Assembly (NCBI RefSeq): GCF_904849725.1
Contig: NC_058519.1
Location: forward strand, 20,071,267-20,135,266
Reading direction: 5' to 3'
Length of the DNA: 64,000 nucleotides
DNA from: Hordeum vulgare subsp. vulgare
Taxonomy: Eukaryota > Streptophyta > Magnoliopsida > Poales > Poaceae
A model generated the notes under the pieces. That model was not told the origin of the DNA. It saw only the letters and a program-made list of their open reading frames with translations, and did not search any database. Shown here piece after piece: positions 21,631-33,221 of the stretch. The position numbers were made by a program, and so were the translations under genes. The number at the start of each line of letters is the position of its first letter. Within the stretch, counting starts at the first letter, position 1.

Positions 21631-23388
21631 TGAAGGGTAACGTAGCATAAATTCAAAATTTTCCTACGCATATTCAAATCTTCCTATGGAGAGACCAGCA
21701 ACGAGAGAGGGGTAAGAGCATCTTCATACCTTTGAAGATCGCTAAGCGGAAGCGTTGCTAGAACGCGGTTGATGGAGTCATACTCGCAGCGATTCCGATC
21801 TAGTGCCGAACTGCAGCACCTCCGCGTTCAACACACGTGCAGCCCGGTGACGTCTCCCGCACCTTGATCCAGCAAGGAGGACGGAGAGGTCGCGGAAGAA
21901 CTCCAGCAGCACGACGGCATGGTGTCGATGGAGAGACGAGGTCTCCCGGCTGGGCTTCGCCAAGCACCGGCAGAGAGGAGGAGGAAGAAGGGCAGGGCTG
22001 CTCCGAGAGAGAGGGAAAACCGTGTCTCTCAATGGCCAAAACCCCTCTCTATTTATAGGAGGAGGGGGAGGGCTGCGCCACCCCTAGGGTTCCCTCCCTA
22101 GGCGCCGGCGGCCACCAGATGGGAGAGGGGGGCGGCGGCTAGGGTGGGAGGGGGTGTGGCGCACCACCTGGTGGGCCTAACGCCCACCTGCGCCTAGGGT
22201 TGCCCCCTCTCCCCACCACTTGCGCATTGGGCTGGGTGTGGGAGGCGCACCAGCCCACCTAGGGGCTGGTTCCCTCCCGCACTTAGCCCATCTAGCATCT
22301 CGGGGTCGTTGCCCCCCTTCGGTGGACCCCCGGGGCCACCTCCGGTGGTCCCAGTGGTCCCGGTACGTTACCGGTGACGCCCGAAACACTTCCGGTGTCC
22401 GAAACCATCGTCCTATATATCAATCTTTACCTCAGGACCATTCCGGAGCTCCTCGTGACGTCCGGGATCTCATCCGGGACTCCGAACAACTTTCGGTAAC
22501 CTTGTATAACAATTCCCTATAACCCTAGCGTCATCGAACCTTAAGTGTGTAGACCCTACGGGTTCGGGAGACACGCAGACATGACCGAGACACCTCTCTG
22601 GCCAATAACCATCAGCGGGGTCTGGACACCCATGGTGGCTCCCACTTGCTCCACGATGATCTCATTGGATGAACCACGATGTCAAGGCTTCAATCAATCC
22701 CGTATACGATTCCCTTTGTCTGTCGGTATAGAACTTGTCCGAGATTCGATCGTCGGTATACCTATACCTTGTCCAATCTCGTTACCGGTAAGTCTCTTTA
22801 CTCGTTCCGTAGCACGTCATCATGTGACTAACTCCTTAGTCACATTGAGCTCACGATGATGTTCTACCGAGTGGGCCCAGAGATACCTCTCCGTCACACG
22901 GAGTGACAAATCCCGATCTCGATTCGTACCAACCCAACAGACACTTTCGGAGGTACCCGTAGTGCACCTTTATAGTCACCCAGTTACGTTGTGACGTTCG
23001 ATACAACAAAGCACTCCTACGGTATCCGGGAGTTGCACAATCTCACGGTCGAAGGAAAAGATACTTGACATTAGAAAAGCTTTAGCATACGAACAATACG
23101 ATCTAGTGCTATGCTTAGGATTGGGTCTTGTCCATCACATCATTCTCCTAATGATGTGATCCCGTTATCAATGACATCTAATGCCCATGATCAGGAAATC
23201 ATGATCATCTATTGACTAACGAGCTAGCCAACTAGAGGCTTGCTAGGGACACATTGTTATCTATTTATTCACACATGTATTACTGTTTCCTGTTAATACA
23301 ATTATAACATGAACAATAGACGATTATCATGAACAAGGAAATATGATAATAACCATTTTATTATTGCCTCTAGGGCATATTTCCAACA
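21631..23388 (-). repeat. 3' LTR of Angela element
   Basis: Reads, on the minus strand, from TGTTGGAAATATGCCCTAGA at 23388 to CCCTTCA at 21631. The TATA box is at 22050-22057. It should hold the transcript end signals. Confidence 0.95.
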
Positions 23389-23400
23389 GTCTCCCACTTG
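23389..23400 (-). other. Polypurine tract
   Basis: CAAGTGGGAGAC on the minus strand directly abuts the start of the 3' LTR, the position of the plus-strand primer in Copia elements. Confidence 0.75.
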
Positions 23401-23420
23401 CACTAGAGTTAATAATCTAG

Positions 23421-24191
23421 TTACATTGTGATGTATCGAACACCCATAGCATTATGGTGTTGATCATGTTTTGCTCGTGGAAGAGGTTTAGTCAACGGGT
23501 CTGCAATATTCAGATCCATGTGTACTTTACAAATATTTATCACTCCACTCTGGACATGGTCCTGGATGGAGTTGTAGCGGCGTTTGATGTGCTTCGTCTT
23601 TCGGTGAAACCTGGGCTCCTTGGCTATGGCAATGGCTCCAGTGTTATCACAGAAGAGTGTCATTGGACCCGACGCGCTTGGAACCACTCCAAGGTCGGTG
23701 ATGAGCTCCTTCATCCAAATTCCTTCATGAGCTGCATCTGAAGCAGCTATGTACTCCGCTTCACATGTAGATGCCGCCACGACTTCTTGTTTGCTGCTGC
23801 ACCAGCTCACTGCCCCACCATGCAACACATATACGTATCCGGTCTGTGACTTAGAGTCATCCGGATCTGTGTCGAAGCTAGCGTCGACGTAACCCTTTAC
23901 GACGAGCTCTTCGTCACCTCCTTAAACGAGAAACATTTCCTTAGTCCTTTTCAGGTACTTAAGGATATTCTTGACCGCTGTCGAGTGTTCCATACGTGGA
24001 TCACTTTGGTACCTCCCTACCAAACTTATGGCAAGGTTTATATCAGGTCTGGTACACAACATGGCATACATTAGAGAGCCCACATCTGAAGCGTAGGGGA
24101 CAAAACTCATCTTCTCTCTATCTGCTGCCGTGGTCGGCGACTGAGTCTTACTCAATCTCATACCTTATAAAACTGGCAAGAACCCTTTCTT
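23421..24191 (-). pseudogene. Angela pol, C-terminal part (RT end and RNase H)
   Basis: Two frames follow the stop that ends the main pol ORF. The first (to 23922) includes MYAMLCTRPDINLA and LKYLKRTKEM. The second (23421-23828) includes the RNase H motif CEAEYIAASDAAHEG and FCDNTGAIAIAKEP. Stops at 24165-24167 and 23922-23924 interrupt the reading. In intact BARE-1/Angela elements these parts are one polyprotein, so this copy cannot make a complete reverse transcriptase-RNase H. Confidence 0.85.
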
Positions 24192-26696
24192 TCAGTTTTC
24201 CATATTGAACTTATTCAATATCTTGTCAAGGTATGTACTTTGCGAAAGACCTATGAGGCGTCTTGATCTATCTCTATAGATCTTGATGCCTAATATGTAT
24301 GCAGCTTCTCCAAGGTCCTTCATTGAAAAACTCTTGTTCAAATAGGCCTTTATTCTCTCCAACATCTCTATATTATTCCCCATCAATAATATGTCATCCA
24401 CATACAGTATGAGGAAAGCTACAGAGCTCCCACTCACTTTCTTGTACAGACAGGCTTCTCCGTAAACCTGTATGAAACCAAACGCTTTAATCACCTCATT
24501 AAAGCGAATGTTCCAACTCCGAGATGCTTGCACGAGCCTATAGATGGAGCGCTGGAGCTTGCACACTTTGTTAGCACCCTTAGGGTTGACAAAACCTTCT
24601 GGTTGCATCATATACAACTCTTCCTTAAGGTTCCCGTTAAGGAACGCTGTTTTGACATCCATTTGCCAAATTTCATAATCATAAAAGGCGGCAATTGCTA
24701 ACATGATTCGGACTGATTTCAGCTTCGCTACGGGAGAGAAAGTCTCTTCGTAGTCAACTCCTTGAATTTGTCGAAAACCCTTTGCGACAAGTCGAGCTTT
24801 GGAAACGGTTACATTACCGTTTGCATCAGTCTTCTTCTTGAAGATCCATTTATTTTCTATGGCTCGCCGGTCATCGGGCAAGTCCACCAAAGTCCATACT
24901 TTGTTCTTATACATGGATCCTATCTCGGATTTCATAGCCTCAAGCCATTTGTTGGAATCCGGGCCCGCCATCGCTTCTTCATAGTTCGAAGGTTCACCAT
25001 TGTCTAACAACATGATTTCCATCACAGGGTTGCCGTACCACTCTGGTGAGGAGCGTGCCCTTGTGGACCTTCGCGGTTCAGTAGTAACTTGATCCGAAGC
25101 TTCATGATCATCATCATTAACTTCCTCTTCAGTCGGTGTAGGCGCCACAGGAACAACTTCCCGCGCTGCGCTACTATCCCGTTCGAGAGGGGGTGTAATT
25201 ACCTCATCAAGTTCTACCTTCCTCCCACTTACTTCTTTCGAGAGAAACTCTTTCTCTAGAAAGGATCCGTTCTTGGCAACAAAGGTTTTACCTTCGGATC
25301 TAAGATAGAAGGTATACCCAATAGTTTCCTTAGAGTATCCTATGAATACGCATTTCTTCGCTTTGGGTTCGAGCTTTTCTGGTCGAAGTTTCTTCACATA
25401 AGTATCGCAGCCCCAAACTTTAAGAAATGACAACTTAGGTTTCTTCCCAAACCATAGTTCATACGGTGTCGTCTCAATGGATTTAGACGGTGCCCTATTT
25501 AAAGTGAATGCTGCAGTTTCTAATGCGTATCCCCAAAATGATAGCGGTAAATCGGTAAGAGACATCATAGATCGTACCATATCTAATAAAGTGCGATTAC
25601 GACGTTCAGACACTCCGTTGCGTTGCGGTGTGCCAGGCGGCGTCAGTTGTGAAACGATTCCACACTTCCTTAGGTGTGTGCCAAACTCGTGACTCAAATA
25701 TTCTCCTCCACGATCAGATCGTAGACATTTAATTTTTCTGTCACGTTGATTCTCAACCTCACTCTGAAATTCCTTGAACTTTTCAAATGTCTCAGATTTG
25801 TGCTTCATCAAGTAGATATACCCATACCTACTCAAATCATCGGTGAGAGTGAGAACATAACGATAACCACCGCGAGCTTCAGCGTTCATTGGACCACACA
25901 CATCAGTATGTATTATTTCCAATAAGTCGGTTGCTCTCTCCATTATTCCTGAGAATGGAGTCTTAGTCATCTTGCCCATGAGGCACGGTTCGCATGTGTC
26001 AAATGATTCAAAGTCAAGAGACTCTAATAGTCCATCAGTATGGAGCTTCTTCATGCGCTTAACGTCGATATGACCAAGGCGGCAGTGCCACATGTATGTG
26101 GGACTATCATTATCAACTTTACATCTTTTGGTACTCACACTATGAATATGTGTAACATCACGATCAAGATTCATCAAGAATAAACCATTCACCAGCGGAG
26201 CATGACCATAAAACATATCACTCATATAAATAGAACAACCATTATTCTCTGACTTAAATGAGTAGCCGTCTCGCATTAAGCAAGACCCTGATACAATGTT
26301 CATGCTTAAAGCTGGTACTAAATAACAATTATTAAGGTTTAAAACTAATCCCGATGGTTGATGTAGAGGTAGCGTGCCGACGGCGATCACATCGACCTTT
26401 GAACCATTCCCGACGCGCATTGTCACCTCGTCCTTGGCCAATCTCCGCTTATTCCGCAGTTCCTGCTTTGAGTTGCAAATGTGAGCAACAACACCGGTAT
26501 CAAATACCCAGGAGCTACTACGAGCGCTGGTAAGGTACACATCAATAACATGTATATCACATATACCTTTAACGTTGTCGGCCTTCTTGTCCGCTAAGTA
26601 TTTGGGGCAGTTCCGCTTCCAGTGACCCTTTCCCTTAAAATAGAAGCACTCAGTCTCAGGCTTGGGTCCGTTCTTTTTCTTCTTCCCAGCATCTGG
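24192..26696 (-). pseudogene. Angela pol: protease, integrase and reverse transcriptase
   Basis: One frame stays open from just after the gag stop to 24192. In order it shows a CCHC-like knuckle region, the protease motif WVFDTG, the GAG-pre-integrase zinc region (CHRLGHIDVKRM and CEPCLMGKM), the integrase core with TDVCGPM and SDRGGEYLS, and reverse transcriptase with KARLVAKGF, QMDVKTAFLNG and the catalytic LYVDDILLMG. The knuckle has Phe where the second Cys of CX2CX4HX4C should be. The frame ends at a premature TGA at 24192-24194. Enzymatic centres look intact, but the polyprotein is broken before RNase H. Confidence 0.9.
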
Positions 26697-27404
26697 CTAA
26701 CCGGGTGCGGCAACAGCTTTGCCGTCTTTCTTGAAGTTCTTCTTACCCTTGCCTTTCTTGAAAATAGTGGTCTTGTTGACCATCAACACTTGATGCTCTT
26801 TCTTGATTTCTACTTCCGCAGACTTGAGCATCGAGTACAACTCGGGAATGGTCTTCTCCATCCCTTGCATGTTGTAGTTAAGCACAAAGCCTTTGTAGCT
26901 TGGTGGGAGAGACTGGAGGATTCTATCAATTATAGCATCATCCGGAAGTTCGACTCCAAGTGAAGTCAGACGACCGTGTAACCCAGACATTTTGAGTATG
27001 TGCTCACTGACAGAACTGTTCTCCTCCATCTTACAGCTGAAGAACTTGTCGGAGACTTCATATCTCTCGACACGGGCATGAGCTTGAAAAACTAGCTTCA
27101 GCTCCTGGAACATCTCATATGCCCCGTGTTGCTCAAAACGCCTTTGGAGCCCCGTTTCTAAACTGTATAACATGCCACACCTAACCAGAGAGTAGTCATC
27201 ACTCTGCGTTTGCCAGACGTTCAGAATGTCCTGGGCTGCGGCGGGAGCGGGAGGGTCACCTAGCGGCGCATCAAGGACATAAGCCTTTTTAGCTGCTTCA
27301 AGGATGAGCTTTAAGTTGCGAACCCAGTCCGCATAGTTGCTACCATCATCTTTCAGCTTGTTTTTCACTAGGAATGTGTTGAAATTGAGGTTGACGTTGG
27401 CCAT
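26697..27404 (-). CDS. Angela gag (Copia capsid protein), ended early by TAG
   Basis: Starts at ATG (27404) with MANVNLNFNTF and runs 235 residues. It carries the plant Copia gag domain with NYADWVRNLKLIL, the central YEMFQELKLVF and MNGLHGRL-like SGLHGRLTSLG, then a Lys-rich region FKKGKGKKNFKK. In intact relatives the frame runs on into protease; here a TAG (26697-26699) stops it just before the zinc knuckle. The product would lack its RNA-binding knuckle unless the stop is read through. Confidence 0.85.
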   Translation of the reverse strand: MANVNLNFNTFLVKNKLKDDGSNYADWVRNLKLILEAAKKAYVLDAPLGDPPAPAAAQDILNVWQTQSDDYSLVRCGMLYSLETGLQRRFEQHGAYEMFQELKLVFQAHARVERYEVSDKFFSCKMEENSSVSEHILKMSGLHGRLTSLGVELPDDAIIDRILQSLPPSYKGFVLNYNMQGMEKTIPELYSMLKSAEVEIKKEHQVLMVNKTTIFKKGKGKKNFKKDGKAVAAPG

Positions 27405-28660
27405 CTACAATATTTATAAAGACAACTTTTAGACTAAGTTCATGACAATTAAGTTCATTTAATCAAATTAAGTATGAACTCCCACTTAAATCGACATCCC
27501 TCTAGTCATCTAAGTGATACATGATCCATGTTGACTAACCCGTGTCCGATCATCACGTGAGACGGACTAGTCACCATGATGAGCAACTTCATGCTGATCG
27601 TATTCAACCATACGACTCATGTTCGACCTTTCAGTCTCTTGTATTCGAGATCATGTCTGTACATGCTAAGCTCGTCGAGTCAACCTAGGTGTTTCGCGTG
27701 TGTAAATCTGGCTTACACCCGTTGTATGCGAATGTTAGAATCTATCACACCCGATCATCACGTGGTGCTTCGAGACAACGAACCTTCGCAACGGTGCACA
27801 CTTAGGGGAATACGTTCTCGAAATTTTAAGAGGGATCATCTTATTATGCTACCGTCGTTCTAAGCAATAAGATGTAAAACATGATAAACATCACAATGCA
27901 ATCATATAGTGACATGATATGGCCATTATCATCTTTGCTCTTTCGATCTCCAGCTTCAGGCATCGCATGATCATCATCGTCACCGGCGTGACACCATGAT
28001 CTCCATCATCATGATCTCCATCATCGTGTCTCCGTGAAGTCGTCACACCAACTACTACTATCACTACTACTATAGCTAACCGTTAGCAATGAAGTAAAAG
28101 TAGTAAGCACATGGCATTGCATCTCATACAATAAATTAAGACAACTCCTATGGCTCCTGCCGGTTGTCATACTCCTCGACATGCAAGTCGTGAAACCTAT
28201 TACAATAACATGATCATCTCATACATCATACATGCAACATCACAACTTTGGCCATATCACATCACATGTCAAACCCTGCAAAAACAAGTTAGACGTCCTC
28301 TAATTGTTGTTGCAAGTTTTACATGGCTGATTTGGGTTTCTAGCAAAAACACCTTCTTACCTACGTGACAGCCACAACGATGATATGCCAAAACTATTTA
28401 CCCTTCATAAGGACCCTTTTCATCAAATCCAATCCGACTAGAGTAGGAGAGACAGACACCCGCTAGCCACCTTTATGCACGGTGTGCATGTCTGTCGGTG
28501 GAACCAGTCTCACATAAGCGTACGTGTAAAGTCGGTCCGGGCCGCTTCATCCCACAATACCGCCGGAAAATAATAAGACTAGTAGTGGCAAGCAAATTGA
28601 CAAATCATCGCCCACAACTTTTGTGTTCTACTCGTGCATAGAATCTACGCATAGAAAACC

Positions 28661-28675
28661 TGGCTCGGATGCCAC
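28661..28675 (-). other. Primer-binding site, tRNA-Met type
   Basis: On the minus strand GTGGCATCCGAGCC follows the 5' LTR. It is a mutated form of the usual TGGTATCAGAGC complementary to initiator tRNA-Met. About 1.25 kb of non-coding leader (27405-28660) separates it from gag. Confidence 0.75.
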
Positions 28676-30434
28676 TGAAGGGTAACGCAGCATAAATTCA
28701 AAATTTTCCTACGCATATTCAGATCTTCCTATGGAGAGACCAGCAACAAGAGAGGGGTAAGAGCATCTTCATACCTTTGAAGATCGCTAAGCGGAAGCGT
28801 TGCTAGAACGCGGTTGATGGATCGTACTCGCAGCAATTCCGATCTAGTGCCGAACTGCGGCACCTCCGCGTTCAACACACGTGCATCCCGGTGACGTCTC
28901 CCGCACCTTGATCCAGCAAGGAGGAGGGAGAGGTTGGGGAAGAAATCCATCAGCATGATGGCGTGGTGTCGATGGAGAGACGAGGTCTCTCGGCAGGGCT
29001 TCGCCAAGCACCGGCAGAGAGGAGGAGGAAGAAGGGCAGGGCTCCGCCGAGGGAGATGGAAAACCGTGTCTCTCAATGGGCAAAACCCCTCTCTATTTAT
29101 AGGAGGAGGGGGAGGGCTGCGCCACCCCTAGGGTTCCCTCCCAAGGGGTCGGCGGCCACCAGATGGGAGAGGGGGGCGACGGCTAGGGTGGGAGGGGGTG
29201 TGGCGCACCACCTAGTGGGCCTAAGGCCCACCTGCGCCTAGGGTTGCCCCCTCTCCCCACCACTTGCGCATTGGGCTGGGTGTGGGAGGCGCACCAGCCC
29301 ACCTAGGGGCTGGTTCCCTCCCGCACTTAGCCCATCTAGCCTCTCGGGGTCGTTGCCCCCCTTCGGTGGACCCCCGGGGCCACCTCCGATGGTCCCAGTG
29401 GTCCCGGTAAGTTACCGGTGACGCCCGAAACACTTCCGGTGTCCGAAACCATCCGTCCTATATATCAATCTTTACCTCCGGACCATTCCGGAGCTCCTCG
29501 TGACGTCCGGGATCTCATCCGGGACTCCGAACAACTTTCGATAACCTCGTATAACAATTCCCTATAACCCTAGCGTCATCGAACCTTAAGTGTGTAGAAC
29601 CTACGGGTTCGGGAGACAGGCAGACATGACCGAGACACCTCTCTGGCCAATAAGCATCAGCGTGGTCTGGATACCCATGGTGGCTCCGACTTTCTCCACG
29701 ATGATCTCATCGGATGAACCACGATGTCAAGGATTCAATCAATCCCGTATACGATTCCCTTTGTCTGTCGGTATAGAACTTGCCCGAGATTCGATCGTTG
29801 GTATACCTATACCTTGTTCAATCTCGTTACTGGTAAGTCTCTTTACTCGTTCCGTAGCACGTCATCGTGTGACTAACTCCTTAGTCACATTGAGCTCATG
29901 ATGATGTTCTACCGAGTGGGCCCAGAGATACCTCTCCGTCACACGAAGTGACAAATCCCGATCTCGATTCGTACCAACCCAACATACACTTTAGGAGGTA
30001 CCCTTAGTGCACCTTTATAGTCACCCAGTTACGTTGTGACGTTTGATACACCCAAAGCACTCCTACGGTATCCGGGAGTTGCACAATCTCACGGTCGAAG
30101 GAAAAGATACTTGACATTAGAAAAGCTTTAGCATACGAACAATACGATCTAGTGCTATGCTTAGGATTTGGTCTTGTCCATCACATCATTCTCCTAATGA
30201 TGTGATCCCGTTATCAATGACATATAATGCCCATGATCAGGAAACCATGATCATCTATTGACTAACGAGCTAGCCAACTAGAGGCTTGCTAGGGACACAT
30301 TGTGATCTATTTATTCACACATGTATTATTGTTTCCTGTTAACACAATTATAACATGAACAATAGACGATTATCATGAACAAGGAAATATTATAATAACC
30401 ATTTTATTATTGCCTCTAGGGCATATTTCCAACA
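28676..30434 (-). repeat. 5' LTR of Angela element
   Basis: Reads from TGTTGGAAATATGCCCTAGA at 30434 to CCCTTCA at 28676. It has a TATAAATA promoter box (minus strand) at 29094-29101 that would start the genomic transcript toward gag. Confidence 0.95.
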
Positions 30435-31323
30435 CCGTAGACATAGCACCTGTCGTAGTACTCGCTGCTCCTGCTCCCATTGCCTTGCCAAATGCAAAAA
30501 AGTTTTTTTTTAAAATGGATGTGAGAGATAGCCTAATGGAGAGGAAGAAGAGACAGAGCGTACCGGCATTGTCGTCGTCCTGGTAGCGCCTCCGACACAT
30601 ATTCATGTCGAACACCTTCACGGCGAACGTGGTGTTGCCATCGTACCTGAAGACAAGGAAGTACTCGATCCCCAGGTCATAGGCACGGACAAACTGCTTC
30701 CAGCCACGATCTAGGTACATGCGGCCATCGGCGTCGAACACCACCTCCACGTCCCACAGCTTGTGAAGCCCGTTGCCGGCCTGCCTCAGCTTCATGTACT
30801 GTGGCCGATGGCCATCCAGCATCTTCACAAAATTGTGCGGCAGCACCAGCCTGGAGGATTTCTCAAGCATAACCGTGAAGAACTCCATCTCTGAAAAGCG
30901 GCAGAAGAGACCAATTACTACCCTTGACAACATTGTCATACAACATTTACAGCAACATGATCATTAGTATTAGGGAGGACCTAATTAAATACCCTATTTA
31001 AGGTAAAATAGCATAAAACAATATAGACCCTGACTCGAGGTCGGAGGGGGGTCGGTGACGGGGACGACGACACGGATGATGGAGGGGGGCTCCTAGATTT
31101 CTACATAGTGCTCTCTAATTTTAGCATTCAAAGTAGGAGTACTTTTCCAATTTGAACATTCAATAAGGAAAAACAAATCGTAAAATAAAGTAGTATTCAA
31201 ATTAACATGCATTCAATTATAAGCAAGACTACATCACCGATCTCTTGTGTCCATACATCGTCGAATATTATCACTAATTAATACTCCTCGAATACTATCA
31301 TACATAAAGCATCATTAATACAG

Positions 31324-31725
31324 CTAGAACCGTAGCGCCCAACGGGTATCGTCGCGGGCAGTGGACACCCAAAGAGAAGGAACCATCACAGGATCATAGC
31401 TCCAGTGAGATCCCTGAAGAACCTGCCAGGTATTGTCGAACCTGCCCTCCAATGCAACCATGTAGCGACGGACGTGCTCGTCCTCCTCGCTGACACGGTG
31501 AGGTACCACCTCCGCGGTGTCCGGAAGCCTCGGCACCATCACTGGCCCACGCGACCGCCACCAAACAAGGATCGGGTCAACAACGGGGTGCCTCCTCACC
31601 AACCTACGTCCCCCGGAAGGTAGCACCTCCCAATACCAGCCGGGCGGAGCCCAGTCCCGGACATGGCCCCTCTGATCAAGCAGGTGTCCTCCGCCGAGTC
31701 GACGACGAGGATGCGGGATAGACAT
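31324..31725 (-). CDS. 133-aa orphan protein carried by CACTA elements
   Basis: An intact ORF from ATG at 31725 (MSIPHPRRR) to its stop at 31324, 133 residues. An in-frame extension upstream to 31782 is possible. Visible features are a basic N-terminus, the aromatic motif RDWAPPGWYWEVLPSGG, WWRSRGPVMVP, an acidic/basic EEDEHVRRYM segment and NTWQVLQG. There is no signal peptide or membrane span. I do not recognise the family. A frameshifted homologue lies in another CACTA element (19653-20053), and both lie beside B3-gene sequence. It sits between the TNP2 and B3 genes on the same strand, so it is likely an element-encoded accessory protein. A role in DNA binding or transposition is only a guess. 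Confidence 0.65.
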   Translation of the reverse strand: MSIPHPRRRLGGGHLLDQRGHVRDWAPPGWYWEVLPSGGRRLVRRHPVVDPILVWWRSRGPVMVPRLPDTAEVVPHRVSEEDEHVRRYMVALEGRFDNTWQVLQGSHWSYDPVMVPSLWVSTARDDTRWALRF

Positions 31726-32016
31726 CGTAAAATGAACTAAAAATATAACATTTCTATAAGACATGAAAAAAAACAAAATCAATACGTTGAATGAAACTAT
31801 TCTATGCTTTATTATATTTCATTTAAATGTTAAAATTATAAAGCATTTGATTTCCGTTTTAAGATACCCACAAAAATTAGCACTTTGGTTTTCACATTTG
31901 TTTTGAAGAAACTACACACATAACGAAAAAATCTGACAAGTATAAGACTAACCACTATTTCCAAAATCAATATACTTTCACGAGACCATTGCTAAGTAAC
32001 CATGCATTAAAACTAG

Positions 32017-32046
32017 CCCGTGCAAATGCACGGGTTGTTGACTAGT
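32017..32046 (+). mobile_element. Helitron-like 3' terminus (hairpin + CTAG/T)
   Basis: A perfect 8-bp stem (CCCGTGCA AA TGCACGGG, 32017-32034) is followed after 7 bases by CTAG (32042-32045) and then T. Helitrons end in a short hairpin a few bases before CTRR and insert next to T. I could not find the matching 5' TC end, so the element's extent is unknown. Confidence 0.4.
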
Positions 32047-32804
32047 GGATATTAGTTTGAATCGTCCTTTGCATGTAATTAGATGCATGAATGAGAAAAC
32101 TAGGGATGGTTGATAGAGTATATTCACTGAACGATCTAGAAACTCCATATGAATTATTGGCCACTACACAAAGTGGTTGGGTATATCGGATAACAAACAC
32201 ATGCTGATGATCTATTCATAGCAAGAATGACGAACAATGAAGAACGTGAAAGCATATAAACAAGGGAGAGATAAAAAGGTATATAAATGTAAAAGTGGTT
32301 GATTGAATATTTTGCTATGTGTTGTTCAATGCACCGTGAACTCACATCTATTTATGATGTTGCTGGACTTCCCATAAAATGGAAGTATTCCAAATCCTTT
32401 AAACATTCTTTAAAAATTAACCGAACTCGGATTTAAGTATGGTTGAGACAACAATTTCAATTTTGGGTACCACAGTCCACATATGATCTCGGATGGAGGT
32501 GCGCCCAATTTCAAATTTATATATATGGGTGATACAAACAACTTTCTTGTTGAACCTTTTTTGATTTGAGGCCATATTTGTGCCAAATATCGCGCACAAA
32601 GAAGGCAACGACTCACGCTACCCATCAGACGTTGGTCATATGGGTATATTTTTGTTTGAAAAGGAGGTTAAGACCACCGGTCTCTGCAAACATACATATA
32701 TGAAAAATGCAAACATACATGCATGAAATGAGCATTCTACAACTATATATGTATATAGAAATCAAATGTTACAAATCAAAAATTAAAAACAATAAATAAA
32801 AAAA

Positions 32805-33065
32805 AACAGAGCCATGGCGGCGGCGGCTCACATTGCGGCAGCCGGGGCGACGGCGTGGGCGGCGAGGGCGACGACGACGGCGGCGGGGGGCGGAGGGCGA
32901 GGGCGACGGTGACTGGCGACGGCTCGGGGGCGGCGAAGGGCGACGGCGACGGCGGCGGGGGGTTCGTGGCATGAACCGGTAAAAGAGTTTTTTAGTTGAT
33001 TATTTCTGGAGCTGTTTTTTAGTCCCACCTCGCCAAGCGAGAGGCACTCGCAGCGGTTTTTAAGC
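32805..33065 (-). promoter_or_regulatory. Internal promoter/leader upstream of the orphan and B3 genes
   Basis: On the minus strand, a phrase with CAGGGCTTAAAAACCGCTGC and GGCGAGGTGGGACT is followed by a GCC-rich leader. That leader ends in an ATG at 32815 preceded by repeated GCC. The same arrangement occurs at 50330-50554 in the plus-strand element. Its position, after the transposase and before the 133-aa ORF, suggests a second transcription unit of the CACTA element. Confidence 0.45.
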
Positions 33066-33221
33066 CCTGAGTGTACAAACGATGAAGGGAGAAGCGCAGT
33101 GCTCACCTGTCTGTTACAACATGCATTTCAAATGAACTACAAAAAGGTTGAAAGTTGGCATGGTATCATCATAATAGTTGTGGAGAAAGTCTTCACTTTT
33201 TCTTCGCTTGTGTCCTTCCCT

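Larger units (their letters stand above)
21631..30434 (-). mobile_element. Full-length Angela/BARE-1-type Copia retrotransposon, TSD CCGTA
   Basis: The element is 8804 bp with two LTRs of 1758-1759 bp, a tRNA-Met-type primer site, gag, pol in Copia order (protease, integrase, reverse transcriptase, RNase H) and a polypurine tract. Both flanks carry CCGTA (21626-21630 and 30435-30439). It lies in the second exon of the B3 gene. The LTRs differ at a dozen or so places in the first 300 bp compared, so the insertion is not recent. Four or more in-frame stops make it non-autonomous. Confidence 0.96.
21421..30888 (-). pseudogene. B3 DNA-binding-domain gene, interrupted by an Angela retrotransposon
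   Basis: Exon 1 (30564-30888) starts at ATG with MEFFTVML, then LVLPHNFVKML, GRMYLDRGWKQFVRAY and YFLVFRYDG. These are the landmarks of a single REM-like B3 domain, a plant DNA-binding fold. Donor GTACGC at 30563 and acceptor GCAAG at 30484 bound an 80-bp intron, and phase 1 is preserved. Exon 2 starts at 30483, is cut at 30435-30439 by the retrotransposon, and resumes at 21625, running to TGA at 21421-21423. The far part encodes a Ser/Asp-rich linker and a basic tail with LRRSKRIKVMKEK. Without the insertion the reading phase is continuous, about 192 residues. The gene is cargo of the surrounding CACTA element. Upstream of the ATG, CTTTTCAG suggests a further 5' exon. Confidence 0.85.
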
